Below are positions 30,085 to 37,770 of a stretch of 64,000 nucleotides of DNA, piece by piece. The position numbers and the translations under genes were made by a program. Under the pieces are notes generated by a model. It worked only from the letters and a program-made list of their open reading frames with translations. It was not told the DNA's origin and did no database searches. Position 1 is the first letter of the stretch. Every line of letters starts with the position of its first letter. The stretch covers positions 52,953 through 116,952 of the forward strand of contig DATMIW010000070.1 of the NCBI GenBank assembly GCA_035554115.1, in the 5' to 3' direction. This DNA comes from CAXTSE01 sp035554115. GTDB taxonomy: Bacteria > Actinomycetota > Actinomycetes > Actinomycetales > Microbacteriaceae.

Positions 30085-31476
30085 ATGAGCACCCCCGCGC
30101 CGTCAGGCATCGATGTGCTCGCAGTTCTGCAGGCGGAAATCGGCGACGCCGTGATTACCGACGCTTCTGCCTTAGAAGCTGTGCGCGTCGACAAGTCGGG
30201 TCATATGTCGGCTGCTCCTCCTCTCGCACTCGTCGAGGCGCGCAGCGTCGACGACGTGCAGACAACGCTGCGCTGGGCGACTGCCTATCGCATCCCGGTG
30301 GTGCCTCGCGGGGCCGGCACCGGGCTGGCAGGTGGTGCCATTGCAGGCTTCGGCGAAATCGTCCTCTCGACGCGTGCGATGAACCGTGTGCTCGAGGTGT
30401 CCATCGACGACGAGCTCGCCGTAGTCGAGCCGGGAGTTGTCAACGCAGACCTCAACGAATTGCTCGCGGAAAGCGGTCTGTGGTTCGCTCCCGATCCGGC
30501 GAGCAAGGCGATTTCGACAGTCGGCGGCAATATCGCGACGAATGCTGGCGGCCTGCTGTGTGCCAAATATGGCGTCACTCGTGAATCGGTGCTCGGCCTT
30601 GCGGTTGTCTTGGCCGATGGCCGTCTCGTTCGTTTCGGTCACCGCACCATCAAGGGCGTCACCGGATACGACCTGACCGCGTTGATGATCGGGTCCGAGG
30701 GCACCCTCGGTGTCATCGTGGAAGCCACCCTCAAGCTGCGCCCCCTGCGCAGCGGCACGATGGTGACGGCCAGCGCCGGGTTTCCATCAGTCGAACAGGC
30801 GGCGCGCGCCGCAGCTGACATCAGCGCGAGTGGTGTGCGCCCGGCGATTATGGAACTTCTCGATCACGCCGCCCTCGAGGCGATTGGGGAACATCTCGGC
30901 CTGGATCTGGTGGGCCGCGGGGCGCAACTTCTCGTGCAGACAGATGGAGCCGGGTCACGATCTGAAGCGAAAAAGGTCAGCGCGATAATGACCTCGCTGG
31001 GCGGGGTTGTCGAAACGACTGACGATCCGGATGAAGGGGAACGGCTCTTCGAGATTCGCCGAGCGTTCCACGCCTCGCTGCTTCCCCGCGGCATGGTCCT
31101 GATCGAAGATGTCGCCGTTCCTCGGAGCGCACTGCCGAGGATGTTTGCAGCTATCGAGCGGATCGCGGACACGCACGGCATCGAGATCGCGACAGTGGCG
31201 CATGCGGGAGACGGAAACCTGCATCCCAATTTCGTCTTCGCGCCGGAATGGGAGAACGGTCAGCCGGTTGTGCCCGATCGTGTGTGGGCGGCGGCGGACG
31301 AGCTCTTTTCTGACTGCCTGCGATTAGGCGGCACATTGACGGGCGAGCACGGCGTCGGCGTATTGAAGCGGCGCTGGCTCAAACGCGAGCTCGGTGACGA
31401 CAGTTTTGATCTGCAGCAGCAGGTGAAAGGGGTGTTCGATCCGCTCGGCATTCTGAATCCCGGCAAGGTCTTCTGA
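30085..31476 (+). CDS. FAD-binding oxidase (glycolate/D-lactate dehydrogenase GlcD-like)
   Basis: A 463-aa VAO/PCMH flavoprotein: VPRGAGTGLAGGAI (FAD pyrophosphate loop), PDPASKAISTVGGNIATNAGG, KGVTGYDLTALMIGSEGTLGVI, and the C-terminal cap with AHAGDGNLHPNF (His-containing substrate motif) and GTLTGEHGVGVLKR. The family oxidises D-2-hydroxy acids such as glycolate or D-lactate. No GlcE/GlcF partner genes are nearby, so it may be a stand-alone D-lactate-type enzyme. Leaderless start at ATG 30085. Confidence 0.9.
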   Translation: MSTPAPSGIDVLAVLQAEIGDAVITDASALEAVRVDKSGHMSAAPPLALVEARSVDDVQTTLRWATAYRIPVVPRGAGTGLAGGAIAGFGEIVLSTRAMNRVLEVSIDDELAVVEPGVVNADLNELLAESGLWFAPDPASKAISTVGGNIATNAGGLLCAKYGVTRESVLGLAVVLADGRLVRFGHRTIKGVTGYDLTALMIGSEGTLGVIVEATLKLRPLRSGTMVTASAGFPSVEQAARAAADISASGVRPAIMELLDHAALEAIGEHLGLDLVGRGAQLLVQTDGAGSRSEAKKVSAIMTSLGGVVETTDDPDEGERLFEIRRAFHASLLPRGMVLIEDVAVPRSALPRMFAAIERIADTHGIEIATVAHAGDGNLHPNFVFAPEWENGQPVVPDRVWAAADELFSDCLRLGGTLTGEHGVGVLKRRWLKRELGDDSFDLQQQVKGVFDPLGILNPGKVF

Positions 31477-31530
31477 CGGGAATATCGTCCGGTGCCATCC
31501 CGTTTCACCCATCGAGGTGAACACAAAACG

Positions 31531-32151
31531 ATGACCACGACACCGATGACCACTCCGATTCTGACCGCGCCCTCAGCCCGTGCGGCCGCGCGCCACACCA
31601 TGAGGTCCCTCGTCCCTCGCCCGACGACCGGACGGTTGCGCCTTCGGCCGACGCGACGCGGTCGGGGATTCGTCGTGGGTTCTGTCGATGCGGCGGGTCC
31701 TGACACCAACGGCTTCGCACCGCGCGACCGCGTGGCTTGGCGCGACCGGGGGCAGGACCTCGGTGAATTGCTAATCATGGACCAAGACGATGTTCTCGGC
31801 GTGCCGTCGTGGATCACAGACGAGCAGGTTGTGAGCTACCTCGGTGCGGGTCTCATCGCGCGAGCCCTGGTGCGAACACGTCCGTTCGTGCGCGGGGAAG
31901 AGATCCGTATTCACTCCTCGGACGCTCTCGTCTCGGAGATGACGGCGGCGTGGGTGCGCTCGCTCGGAGTGCAAGTTGTGGATCGGGGGACGGCGGTCGC
32001 TCTTCGTGACGACCCGCAGGTCCGTCGCCGCGAGCTCGGCAGCCACGGTCGCCTGGCACAGGCCGCAGTTGAAGTGTTCCAGGCCATCCGGTCCGGTGTC
32101 TTCGACGGGGTGAGGCCGATTCCCGGGACTGAGATTCGCACGGCGGCTTAG
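31531..32151 (+). CDS. MDR (quinone oxidoreductase)-like protein with a degenerate NAD site
   Basis: A 206-aa protein resembling a shrunken medium-chain reductase: GFVVGSVDAAGPDTNGFAPRDRVAW parallels the 'GxEVAGxVxxVGxxVxxFxxGDRV' segment, then ITDEQVVSYLGAGLIARALVRT (the 'A..P....TA...L' helix) and RGEEIRIHSSDALVSEMTAAWVRSLGVQVV where VxGxxGxVG should lie. The Gly-rich cofactor motif and about 100 C-terminal residues are missing, but there is no internal stop or frameshift. It probably has a non-redox role, or is old decay. GAGGTGA precedes the ATG by 10 nt. A weak ACGGGA/TCCCGT hairpin (31476-31503) follows the GlcD-like stop. Confidence 0.65.
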   Translation: MTTTPMTTPILTAPSARAAARHTMRSLVPRPTTGRLRLRPTRRGRGFVVGSVDAAGPDTNGFAPRDRVAWRDRGQDLGELLIMDQDDVLGVPSWITDEQVVSYLGAGLIARALVRTRPFVRGEEIRIHSSDALVSEMTAAWVRSLGVQVVDRGTAVALRDDPQVRRRELGSHGRLAQAAVEVFQAIRSGVFDGVRPIPGTEIRTAA

Positions 32152-32180
32152 AGTCCGGTTCGGTTCGGCCCGGACGGCTC

Positions 32181-32186
32181 TAGGCT
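32181..32186 (+). promoter_or_regulatory. Candidate -10 box (TAGGCT)
   Basis: TAGGCT, 6 nt before the ATG at 32193, with no Shine-Dalgarno between. Confidence 0.5.
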
Positions 32187-32192
32187 GTCTGC

Positions 32193-32696
32193 ATGGGTTT
32201 TCTACCGAGTCTCGACGACGCAGATCTGAGCCCGTCCGCCCGCGCGGCGGTCGATGCCTACCTTGTCGAGCATCCGGGCCCTCTTTCATCACTGGAGCGA
32301 ACCCTGCTTGTCGACCCCTCGGTATTAGCGGCATATTCCGGGGGAGATGCGCTACGGGATCAGGTTGTGCCGTACCTGGGTGAGCGCGCGGTGAATCTCT
32401 TCATGTACGCACTCAGCACGGCGTGCGGGGCGGCGCTTCCTGTGGCCGAGATCCGCTCGGCGCTCGCCGCAAGCGGTGACAACCCCGACGCTCCCCAGGT
32501 CACGGAGACCGAGCAGCTGCTGATTGACTGGGCGCGCGCGATCGGGGCCGCGCCGGGCGGCATCGCTCCTGAGCTCACGGCGCGCGTCGACGAGGTCTTC
32601 CAGCCACGACTGCGTCTGCTTCTCACGGCACTTGCCGGATTCGTCGTGGCGACTGCCGTTTTCGCTCAGGTGGGACAGGTCGAAGCTGGCGCATAA
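32193..32696 (+). CDS. Hypothetical protein, possibly AhpD/CMD-like helical fold
   Basis: A 167-aa helical protein. The layout (VNLFMYALSTACGAALPVAEIRSALAASG, TETEQLLIDWARAIG, QPRLRLLLTALAGFVVATAVFAQV) recalls carboxymuconolactone-decarboxylase/AhpD-like proteins, but the CxxC redox pair is absent (only one Cys), so the assignment is weak. The leaderless ATG is backed by the TAGGCT box. It precedes prsW. Confidence 0.55.
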   Translation: MGFLPSLDDADLSPSARAAVDAYLVEHPGPLSSLERTLLVDPSVLAAYSGGDALRDQVVPYLGERAVNLFMYALSTACGAALPVAEIRSALAASGDNPDAPQVTETEQLLIDWARAIGAAPGGIAPELTARVDEVFQPRLRLLLTALAGFVVATAVFAQVGQVEAGA

Positions 32697-32715
32697 GCGA
32701 CCATCCGGGTCCGGA

Positions 32716-32721
32716 TAGTGT
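32716..32721 (+). promoter_or_regulatory. Candidate -10 box (TAGTGT) of the PrsW gene
   Basis: TAGTGT, 7 nt before the ATG at 32729; no ribosome-binding site is visible. Confidence 0.45.
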
Positions 32722-32728
32722 GTGTGCC

Positions 32729-33940
32729 ATGAGTGACACACCGCGTGCTGTGCGCGTCGCACACGCACCGGTAAGTGCCCCCGCCGAAGTGCTTGTCGCC
32801 TCGAGCGAACTTCCCAGCCCGGTCTTCGCCGAAGTGATCCGCAAGCGGCGCGGTCCCGTGGCACTTGTTGTGGTGGGAATCGTCCTCGGGGCCATCGCGG
32901 CGCTCGCAATACTTGCGTATTTCCTCCTCGCCCTAGGCCCTGGGCTTACCTTCACGGCGGGGCTCCTTGCCCTTATCCCGCTTGCTGTTGTGCTCCTGAC
33001 TATCCGGTGGATTGACAAATGGGAACCCGAGCCGCGAAGCGGATTGATCTTTGCCTTCCTCTGGGGTGCCGGGGTGTCGATCTTTGTTGCCCTCTTCACC
33101 GACGTTGTGGTCTCTCAAGCCATCGTGTCGAGTGGAACTCCGGCAAACAGCACGATCCTCTTTCAGACGGTCGTCCAGGGTCCTGTCGTGGAGGAGCTGG
33201 GCAAAGGATTTGGCGTCCTGCTGATCTTTATCGTCGGACGACGCTTCTTTGACGGTCCGCTTGACGGAGTCGTTTACGCCGCGACCGTTGCGGCCGGATT
33301 CGCCTTCAGCGAGAACATCCAATACTTCGGTTTGCAGGTCTACAACGCCGGGGGATTCGATGGATCGGTGGGTGAGATCTTCCTCATCCGTGGCATGCTG
33401 TCGCCGTTCGCCCATGTCATGTTCACGGCCCTAACGGGACTGATGATCGGACTCGCCTCGAAGCGCGGCAGCATTCGCCTGGCGATCGGCGCATTCGTCG
33501 TAGGAGTTATTCCGGCGATCCTCTTGCATGCGTTCTGGAACGGTGCGCTCTTTGTCGTGTACAACTTCTACGTCTACTTCCTGTTTGTTCAGGTGCCACT
33601 GTTTGCGATCGCAGTGGCGGGCGTTATCGCTTTGCGTCGACGCGAGGCGGCGATGACGCAGCGACACCTCATGGAGTACGCGGCAGCGGGCTGGCTCAAT
33701 GCGGCCGAAGTGCAGATGCTGGGGACGCCCGCGGGTCGGCGTACTGCGCGTGCCTGGGCTCGCCGCACCGGCAACCGCGCCGTCATGAACGAATACATCA
33801 GGGACGCGACGCACCTGGCCTTCACGCGCAACCGCATCGTCGCGGGGCGCGACACCATTGGATCGCAGAAGGATGAGCGGGTGCTGCTGCATCAGGTGGC
33901 CGAATCCCGCCGGGCACTCGCCGCAGCTCAGACCCCTTAA
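32729..33940 (+). CDS. PrsW family intramembrane metalloprotease
   Basis: A 403-aa membrane protein with about eight helices. The family's active-site motifs are present: VVEELGKGFG (EExxK, about residue 155), FAFSENIQYF (ENxxY), SPFAHVMFTALTG and LLHAFWNGA (HxxWN). PrsW-type proteases cleave membrane-bound substrates such as anti-sigma factors; the target here is unknown. The C-terminal cytoplasmic tail (about 300-403) is basic and helical with WLNAAEVQMLGTPAGRR. A TAGTGT box precedes the ATG. A 10-bp-arm inverted repeat follows the stop. Confidence 0.9.
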   Translation: MSDTPRAVRVAHAPVSAPAEVLVASSELPSPVFAEVIRKRRGPVALVVVGIVLGAIAALAILAYFLLALGPGLTFTAGLLALIPLAVVLLTIRWIDKWEPEPRSGLIFAFLWGAGVSIFVALFTDVVVSQAIVSSGTPANSTILFQTVVQGPVVEELGKGFGVLLIFIVGRRFFDGPLDGVVYAATVAAGFAFSENIQYFGLQVYNAGGFDGSVGEIFLIRGMLSPFAHVMFTALTGLMIGLASKRGSIRLAIGAFVVGVIPAILLHAFWNGALFVVYNFYVYFLFVQVPLFAIAVAGVIALRRREAAMTQRHLMEYAAAGWLNAAEVQMLGTPAGRRTARAWARRTGNRAVMNEYIRDATHLAFTRNRIVAGRDTIGSQKDERVLLHQVAESRRALAAAQTP

Positions 33941-33943
33941 CAG

Positions 33944-33994
33944 ACTCATCGCCCGGCGGTGGGCCGATGGCTCCGACTCGTCCAGGCGATGAGT
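33944..33994. terminator. Inverted repeat downstream of prsW, terminator-like
   Basis: ACTCATCGCC (33944-33953) pairs perfectly with GGCGATGAGT (33985-33994). The 31-nt loop holds a shorter alternative stem (CATCG-CCC with GGG-c-CGATG). There is no T-tract, so it may terminate or stabilise the prsW transcript in a GC-rich way. Confidence 0.45.
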
Positions 33995-34057
33995 TGATCT
34001 AGCTACAGACTGCACCCGCGGGGGTGACCCGTCAAGGGGACAGTTCCGTACGCCGAA

Positions 34058-34063
34058 TACGAT
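34058..34063 (+). promoter_or_regulatory. Candidate -10 box (TACGAT)
   Basis: TACGAT, 6 nt before the ATG at 34070. Confidence 0.5.
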
Positions 34064-34069
34064 CAATCC

Positions 34070-34984
34070 ATGAGTCGCGTCGTCAGGTTCGCATCGTTCG
34101 GTTCTCCGGAGGTCCTCGAGGTCGTCGAGGAGGAGCTTGGCGAGCCCGGTCTCGGCGAGGTCCGCGTGCGGATGCGTGCCGCAGGTCTCAATCCTGTCGA
34201 CTCCAAGATCCGGCGTGGCGGCGATGCGTATCCGACGATTCTGCCGTCTGGATTGGGACGCGAGCTCGCGGGAACCGTGGAGTCGACCGGACCTGGAGTT
34301 CAGACGCTTGCCGCAGGCGATGAGGTATTCGGGACGATTCCTGGAGGTGCACTTGCCGACTCGGTGATCGCCGCCGAATCGTTCTTCGCCTTCAAACCGG
34401 CAGCACTGCCGTGGGATGTTGCGGGCGGGCTCGCCCTAGCAGGGCAGACAGCCTGGGATGCCCTGGCATCTCAGAAGCTGCAGGCCGGTGACACGATTGT
34501 CGTGAGTGCGAGTGCAGGAGGGGTGGGAAGCATCCTCTCGCAACTTGCGCACCGCGAGGGCATCCGGGTGATCGGCAGTGCCTCGTCACGCAACCACGGG
34601 TGGTTGCGATCCCGCGGCATTGAACCCGTGGAATATGGGGATGGTTTCGTCGCGACAGTACGTGATCTCGCACCTGACGGCATAACTGCTGCTTTCGACC
34701 TGGCGGGCGGGGATACGGTGCGACAGTTCATCGAGCTCGGCGTTCCTCGCGACCGCATCAACACCAACGCCATGGGTGCCGACACTCCAGAGGGTGTCCA
34801 AAGGGTGGGTCGCGGTCCGACCTCGCTGGCAACCCTCGCAACTCTGGCGGCGATAGTCATCGACGGCGCCGTTGAGGTTCCGATTGCCGCGAGTTTTTCG
34901 CTCGATGAGATCCAGGCAGCCTTTACGTTCCTCGATACCGGCCACCTGCGCGGCAAGGTAATTGTGCGCGGGCGCGACGACTGA
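34070..34984 (+). CDS. NADP-dependent oxidoreductase (MDR, quinone oxidoreductase-like)
   Basis: A 304-aa zinc-free medium-chain reductase: GLNPVDSKIRRGG, LGRELAGTVESTGPGVQTL, GDEVFGTIPGGALADSV, the cofactor motif VVSASAGGVGSILSQLA and the ending HLRGKVIVRG. Members reduce quinones or unsaturated carbonyls with NADPH; the exact substrate is not readable. A close paralogue lies at 36810-37730. It converges with marP, leaving 4 nt between the stops. Confidence 0.9.
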   Translation: MSRVVRFASFGSPEVLEVVEEELGEPGLGEVRVRMRAAGLNPVDSKIRRGGDAYPTILPSGLGRELAGTVESTGPGVQTLAAGDEVFGTIPGGALADSVIAAESFFAFKPAALPWDVAGGLALAGQTAWDALASQKLQAGDTIVVSASAGGVGSILSQLAHREGIRVIGSASSRNHGWLRSRGIEPVEYGDGFVATVRDLAPDGITAAFDLAGGDTVRQFIELGVPRDRINTNAMGADTPEGVQRVGRGPTSLATLATLAAIVIDGAVEVPIAASFSLDEIQAAFTFLDTGHLRGKVIVRGRDD

Positions 34985-34988
34985 TCGA

Positions 34989-36176
34989 TCAGCCGCGCGT
35001 ACACGCGCCCGACGAGACGGCCGCCGTCAGACGGGGTGCTGCTTCGGCGACCGGTTGCAGTTCGGCATTCGTCATGGCGTAGCCGAGTTCGGCATCCTTC
35101 GCGTTTCGAGCAAATACGATTCCGGCTACCGCGCCCGTCGTCGACAGCAATGGTCCTCCGGAGTTTCCCGGATTTACGCGCGCCGCGAGAGTGTAGATCT
35201 CGCGGGGGGAGCGGCTGGTGCCGTAAATGTCATCCATTTGTTCCGTCGACACGGCGAGGACGCGCGCGCCGCCGGTCGTGAACGGCCCACCGAATGGATA
35301 GCCGTCGACGACGCCTGTGTCGTTAACCACGAGCGGGGATGCCAGAGGCAGGGCCGGGGCTTTGAGCCCGTTCACCGAGATCACGGCCAGGTCATCGTGG
35401 GGATCGAAGTAGACGACTCGACCATCGAGTGCCTGACCGTTGGGTGCCTCGATCACGGGTGCCTCCACACCTGCGACCACGTGCGCATTCGTGACAACGC
35501 GGTCCGGAGCGATGACAACTCCTGAACCGGTCTGGTTCTGTCCGCAGGCGTAAGCGGTGCCCCCGACGCGCACCACAGATTGCGCGGCCGCCTGAAGGGC
35601 TGAGCTATTTCCATCGACATTCGGCGCTCCCGGTGAGCTGGTGATCCCGCCCAGAGCCTCGGCGATCGTCGGGAGTCCCTGCTCGAGAATCGCGGCACGT
35701 ATGCGCGCGAGAGCAGCGTCGACCGGCTGAGGGGTGAGCTGCTCGACAGCCGTGAGCACACGAGAGCTCGCAATCGCCGAGGAGAGCACGGGCACCCCCA
35801 GGGCGCCGACGCTTCCGACGATGAGCGCGATGGTGAGGAGGGACGCGACAGCCGTGATGCAGGCTCCGAGGATCCTGTCGATTGTGTGAAGGGGTCCTTT
35901 CGGCATTTTTCGCCTGAGCATCACGCCGACGCGAACTCCCGCTGCGTGGCCGCCGACAAGCAATCCGATACCGAGCGCCACGACGATCATCGTCCGCCAG
36001 AACGGAGCCGGAATGATGGCCGCGACCAGCGGGATCGCGATGAAGGCGATGATGGCGCCAGCGATCGTACCGATGATCGCGCTTGCGCTGCGTGCAAAGC
36101 CTGCACGCCATCCGTCGATCAGGAGGGCTATGAGGGTGACGACCAGCAGCACATCGAGGATCAGCGCGGCGAGCAT
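34989..36176 (-). CDS. marP: MarP-type membrane serine protease (CvpA domain + trypsin-like domain)
   Basis: A 395-aa protein. Residues 1-130 are a four-helix CvpA-like membrane domain (MLAALILDVLLVVTLIALLI to LTIALIVGSVGAL). The periplasmic part is a chymotrypsin-fold protease with VVTNAHVVAG (His, about 230), DPHDDLAVISV (Asp, about 260) and NPGNSGGPL (Ser, about 338), plus YACGQNQTGSGVV. This matches mycobacterial MarP (Rv3671c), which supports acid resistance and cell-wall hydrolase processing. The TAGTGT box 6 nt before the ATG indicates a leaderless start. It is divergent from rpsO, which has its own promoter region. Confidence 0.9.
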   Translation of the reverse strand: MLAALILDVLLVVTLIALLIDGWRAGFARSASAIIGTIAGAIIAFIAIPLVAAIIPAPFWRTMIVVALGIGLLVGGHAAGVRVGVMLRRKMPKGPLHTIDRILGACITAVASLLTIALIVGSVGALGVPVLSSAIASSRVLTAVEQLTPQPVDAALARIRAAILEQGLPTIAEALGGITSSPGAPNVDGNSSALQAAAQSVVRVGGTAYACGQNQTGSGVVIAPDRVVTNAHVVAGVEAPVIEAPNGQALDGRVVYFDPHDDLAVISVNGLKAPALPLASPLVVNDTGVVDGYPFGGPFTTGGARVLAVSTEQMDDIYGTSRSPREIYTLAARVNPGNSGGPLLSTTGAVAGIVFARNAKDAELGYAMTNAELQPVAEAAPRLTAAVSSGACTRG

Positions 36177-36182
36177 ATCTGC

Positions 36183-36188
36183 ACACTA
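36183..36188 (-). promoter_or_regulatory. Candidate -10 box (TAGTGT) of marP
   Basis: Minus-strand TAGTGT, 6 nt before the ATG at 36176. Confidence 0.5.
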
Positions 36189-36261
36189 ATGGTGTCCGGT
36201 GGGGACGTCGCGCCCTAACCCTGTGGGTTACCTCGGTGTGCCCTGAGGAACACACCTCTGC

Positions 36262-36357
36262 TAACATCTGAAGGTTGCCGTCCAACGGCCGCGGATCAAG
36301 AGAGCCGCTCCATAAGGGAGCCGGCACCGCGCAACAAGCAGAGAGGGGATCCCATCT
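36262..36357 (+). promoter_or_regulatory. rpsO promoter -10 candidate and 5' leader
   Basis: TAACAT (36262-36267) is the best -10 candidate upstream of rpsO; no clear -35 is visible. The roughly 85-nt leader that follows includes a small CCGT-cca-ACGG hairpin and a strong AGAGAGGGGA ribosome-binding site. S15 controls its own translation in several bacteria through leader structures; whether that applies here cannot be read directly. Confidence 0.4.
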
Positions 36358-36627
36358 ATGGCACTCGAACAAGACGTCAAGAAGGCGATCATCGACGAGT
36401 ACGCAACCCATCCCGGTGACACGGGTTCCCCTGAAGTGCAGGTCGCCATGCTGACCCGCCGCATCAAGGACCTCACCGAGCACCTCAAAGAGCACAAGCA
36501 CGACCACCACTCGCGTCGTGGCCTGTTGCTTCTGGTCGGACAGCGCCGTCGCCTGCTGGGTTACCTGCAGGACATCGACATCGCGCGTTACCGTTCGCTG
36601 ATCGAGCGTTTGGGCCTGCGCCGCTAG
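36358..36627 (+). CDS. rpsO: 30S ribosomal protein S15
   Basis: An 89-aa S15 of standard length: THPGDTGSPEVQVAMLTRRI, LTEHLKEHKHDHHSRRGLL and GQRRRLLGYLQ are the 16S rRNA- and h22-binding segments of the family. It helps nucleate the platform of the small subunit. AGAGAGGGGA lies 9 nt before the ATG. In many bacteria rpsO directly precedes pnp; here four genes and about 5 kb separate them, and a strong terminator follows rpsO. Confidence 0.98.
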   Translation: MALEQDVKKAIIDEYATHPGDTGSPEVQVAMLTRRIKDLTEHLKEHKHDHHSRRGLLLLVGQRRRLLGYLQDIDIARYRSLIERLGLRR

Positions 36628-36662
36628 TTCGCAGCGCAGACGCCGCATCGCAGACGTCGAGT

Positions 36663-36692
36663 CGGGCCGTCATCCTTCGGGGTGGCGGCCCG
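36663..36692 (+). terminator. Terminator of rpsO with TTCG tetraloop
   Basis: A 13-bp stem: CGGGCCGTCATCC (36663-36675), loop TTCG (36676-36679), GGGTGGCGGCCCG (36680-36692), with two G-U pairs in RNA. The very stable UUCG loop and position 36 nt after the rpsO stop make this a convincing terminator, though only a short T-rich stretch follows. Confidence 0.8.
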
Positions 36693-36796
36693 TTCGTCGT
36701 CCCTGACAGAATCATGCGGTGTACCCGATCCGCCGTGATCTACCTGCAGGCGACCCGTTATTCCAAAAAGGGGCGCCCCATTACTTCCTAAGCGAC

Positions 36797-36802
36797 TAGC
36801 GT
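36797..36802 (+). promoter_or_regulatory. Candidate -10 box (TAGCGT)
   Basis: TAGCGT, 7 nt before the ATG at 36810. Confidence 0.45.
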
Positions 36803-36809
36803 CGGATGC

Positions 36810-37730
36810 ATGTCGTGGAGAGTCGTTTTTCGCAGCCTGGGTGGTCCTGAAGTCCTCGAGATTGAGGATGTCCCCGAACCCCATGCCGGGCCGGGGCAGG
36901 TGAGGGTCGCCGTCACAGTGATGGGGCTCAACCCCTTCGACTTCAAAAGATTCGGCGGCCTTCCCACATCCTCCGGTCAGGCAGTTGCCTTGCCAGCCGG
37001 CAATGGATCCGACTTCGCCGGAACCGTGGATGAGGTCGGCGAGGGTGTGACGGGGTTCACAGTTGGTGACGAGGTGTGGGGTGGCTGGATAGGGCACGCC
37101 CAAGCCGAGTATCTCGTGATCGACCCCGCGAAGCTGAATCGGCGTCCCGAAGGCCTGCCAGTAGAGGTGGCCGGGGCTTTGTTCACCGTCAGCGGCACGG
37201 CTTGGGCGAGTGTCGCATCCCTCGGGCTTACGGCCGACGACACGGTCCTTGTGAGCGCGGCGGCAGGCGGCGTGGGCCTGCTTGCAGTTCAGCTCGCTCG
37301 CCGAACCGGCGCGACAGTCATCGGCACGGCGGGCCCCGACAATCAGGAGTTCGTGAAGTCGCTCGGTGCCATTCCCGTCGTCTACGGCGAAGGCGCGGCC
37401 GACCGCGTTCGTGCGGTGGCGCCGTCACCCGTGACTGCGGCTCTCGACAACCAGGGACGGGAATCCGTGGACCTGGCAATATCCCTCGGGGTTCCCGGAA
37501 ACCGCATCAATTCGATTGCCGATTATGCCGCCCCCGCAGACTTCGGTGCCTCACTCGTCGGCAGTAGTGGCGCGTCGGACGACGACCGCCGCGCCGTCGC
37601 CGATCTCATCGCACGCGGTGAGGTGCGGCTCCCGATCGATTCCACGTACCGATTCGACGAGGTGCAGCAGGCCTATGCCCACCTTTTGGGGCGTCATGTG
37701 CGGGGCAAGGTCGTGCTGACCAGCCAGTAG
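36810..37730 (+). CDS. NADP-dependent oxidoreductase (MDR), second copy
   Basis: A 306-aa paralogue of the 34070 gene, with the same skeleton: GLNPFDFKRFGG, GSDFAGTVDEVGEGVTGF, GDEVWGGWIGHAQAEY, the NADP motif VSAAAGGVGLLAVQLA and HVRGKVVLTS at the end. It has no zinc ligands. The ion-channel gene follows 40 nt later with its own strong ribosome-binding site. Confidence 0.9.
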   Translation: MSWRVVFRSLGGPEVLEIEDVPEPHAGPGQVRVAVTVMGLNPFDFKRFGGLPTSSGQAVALPAGNGSDFAGTVDEVGEGVTGFTVGDEVWGGWIGHAQAEYLVIDPAKLNRRPEGLPVEVAGALFTVSGTAWASVASLGLTADDTVLVSAAAGGVGLLAVQLARRTGATVIGTAGPDNQEFVKSLGAIPVVYGEGAADRVRAVAPSPVTAALDNQGRESVDLAISLGVPGNRINSIADYAAPADFGASLVGSSGASDDDRRAVADLIARGEVRLPIDSTYRFDEVQQAYAHLLGRHVRGKVVLTSQ

Positions 37731-37770
37731 GGTTCAGTCACACCATCTCGTCTGCCTCCCGGAGGAACCC

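Noticed and set aside
31260..31817. Minus-strand 185-codon frame over the GlcD 3' end and the MDR-like gene
   Set aside because: Ser/Arg/Pro-rich shadow; the plus-strand frame has recognisable MDR segments.
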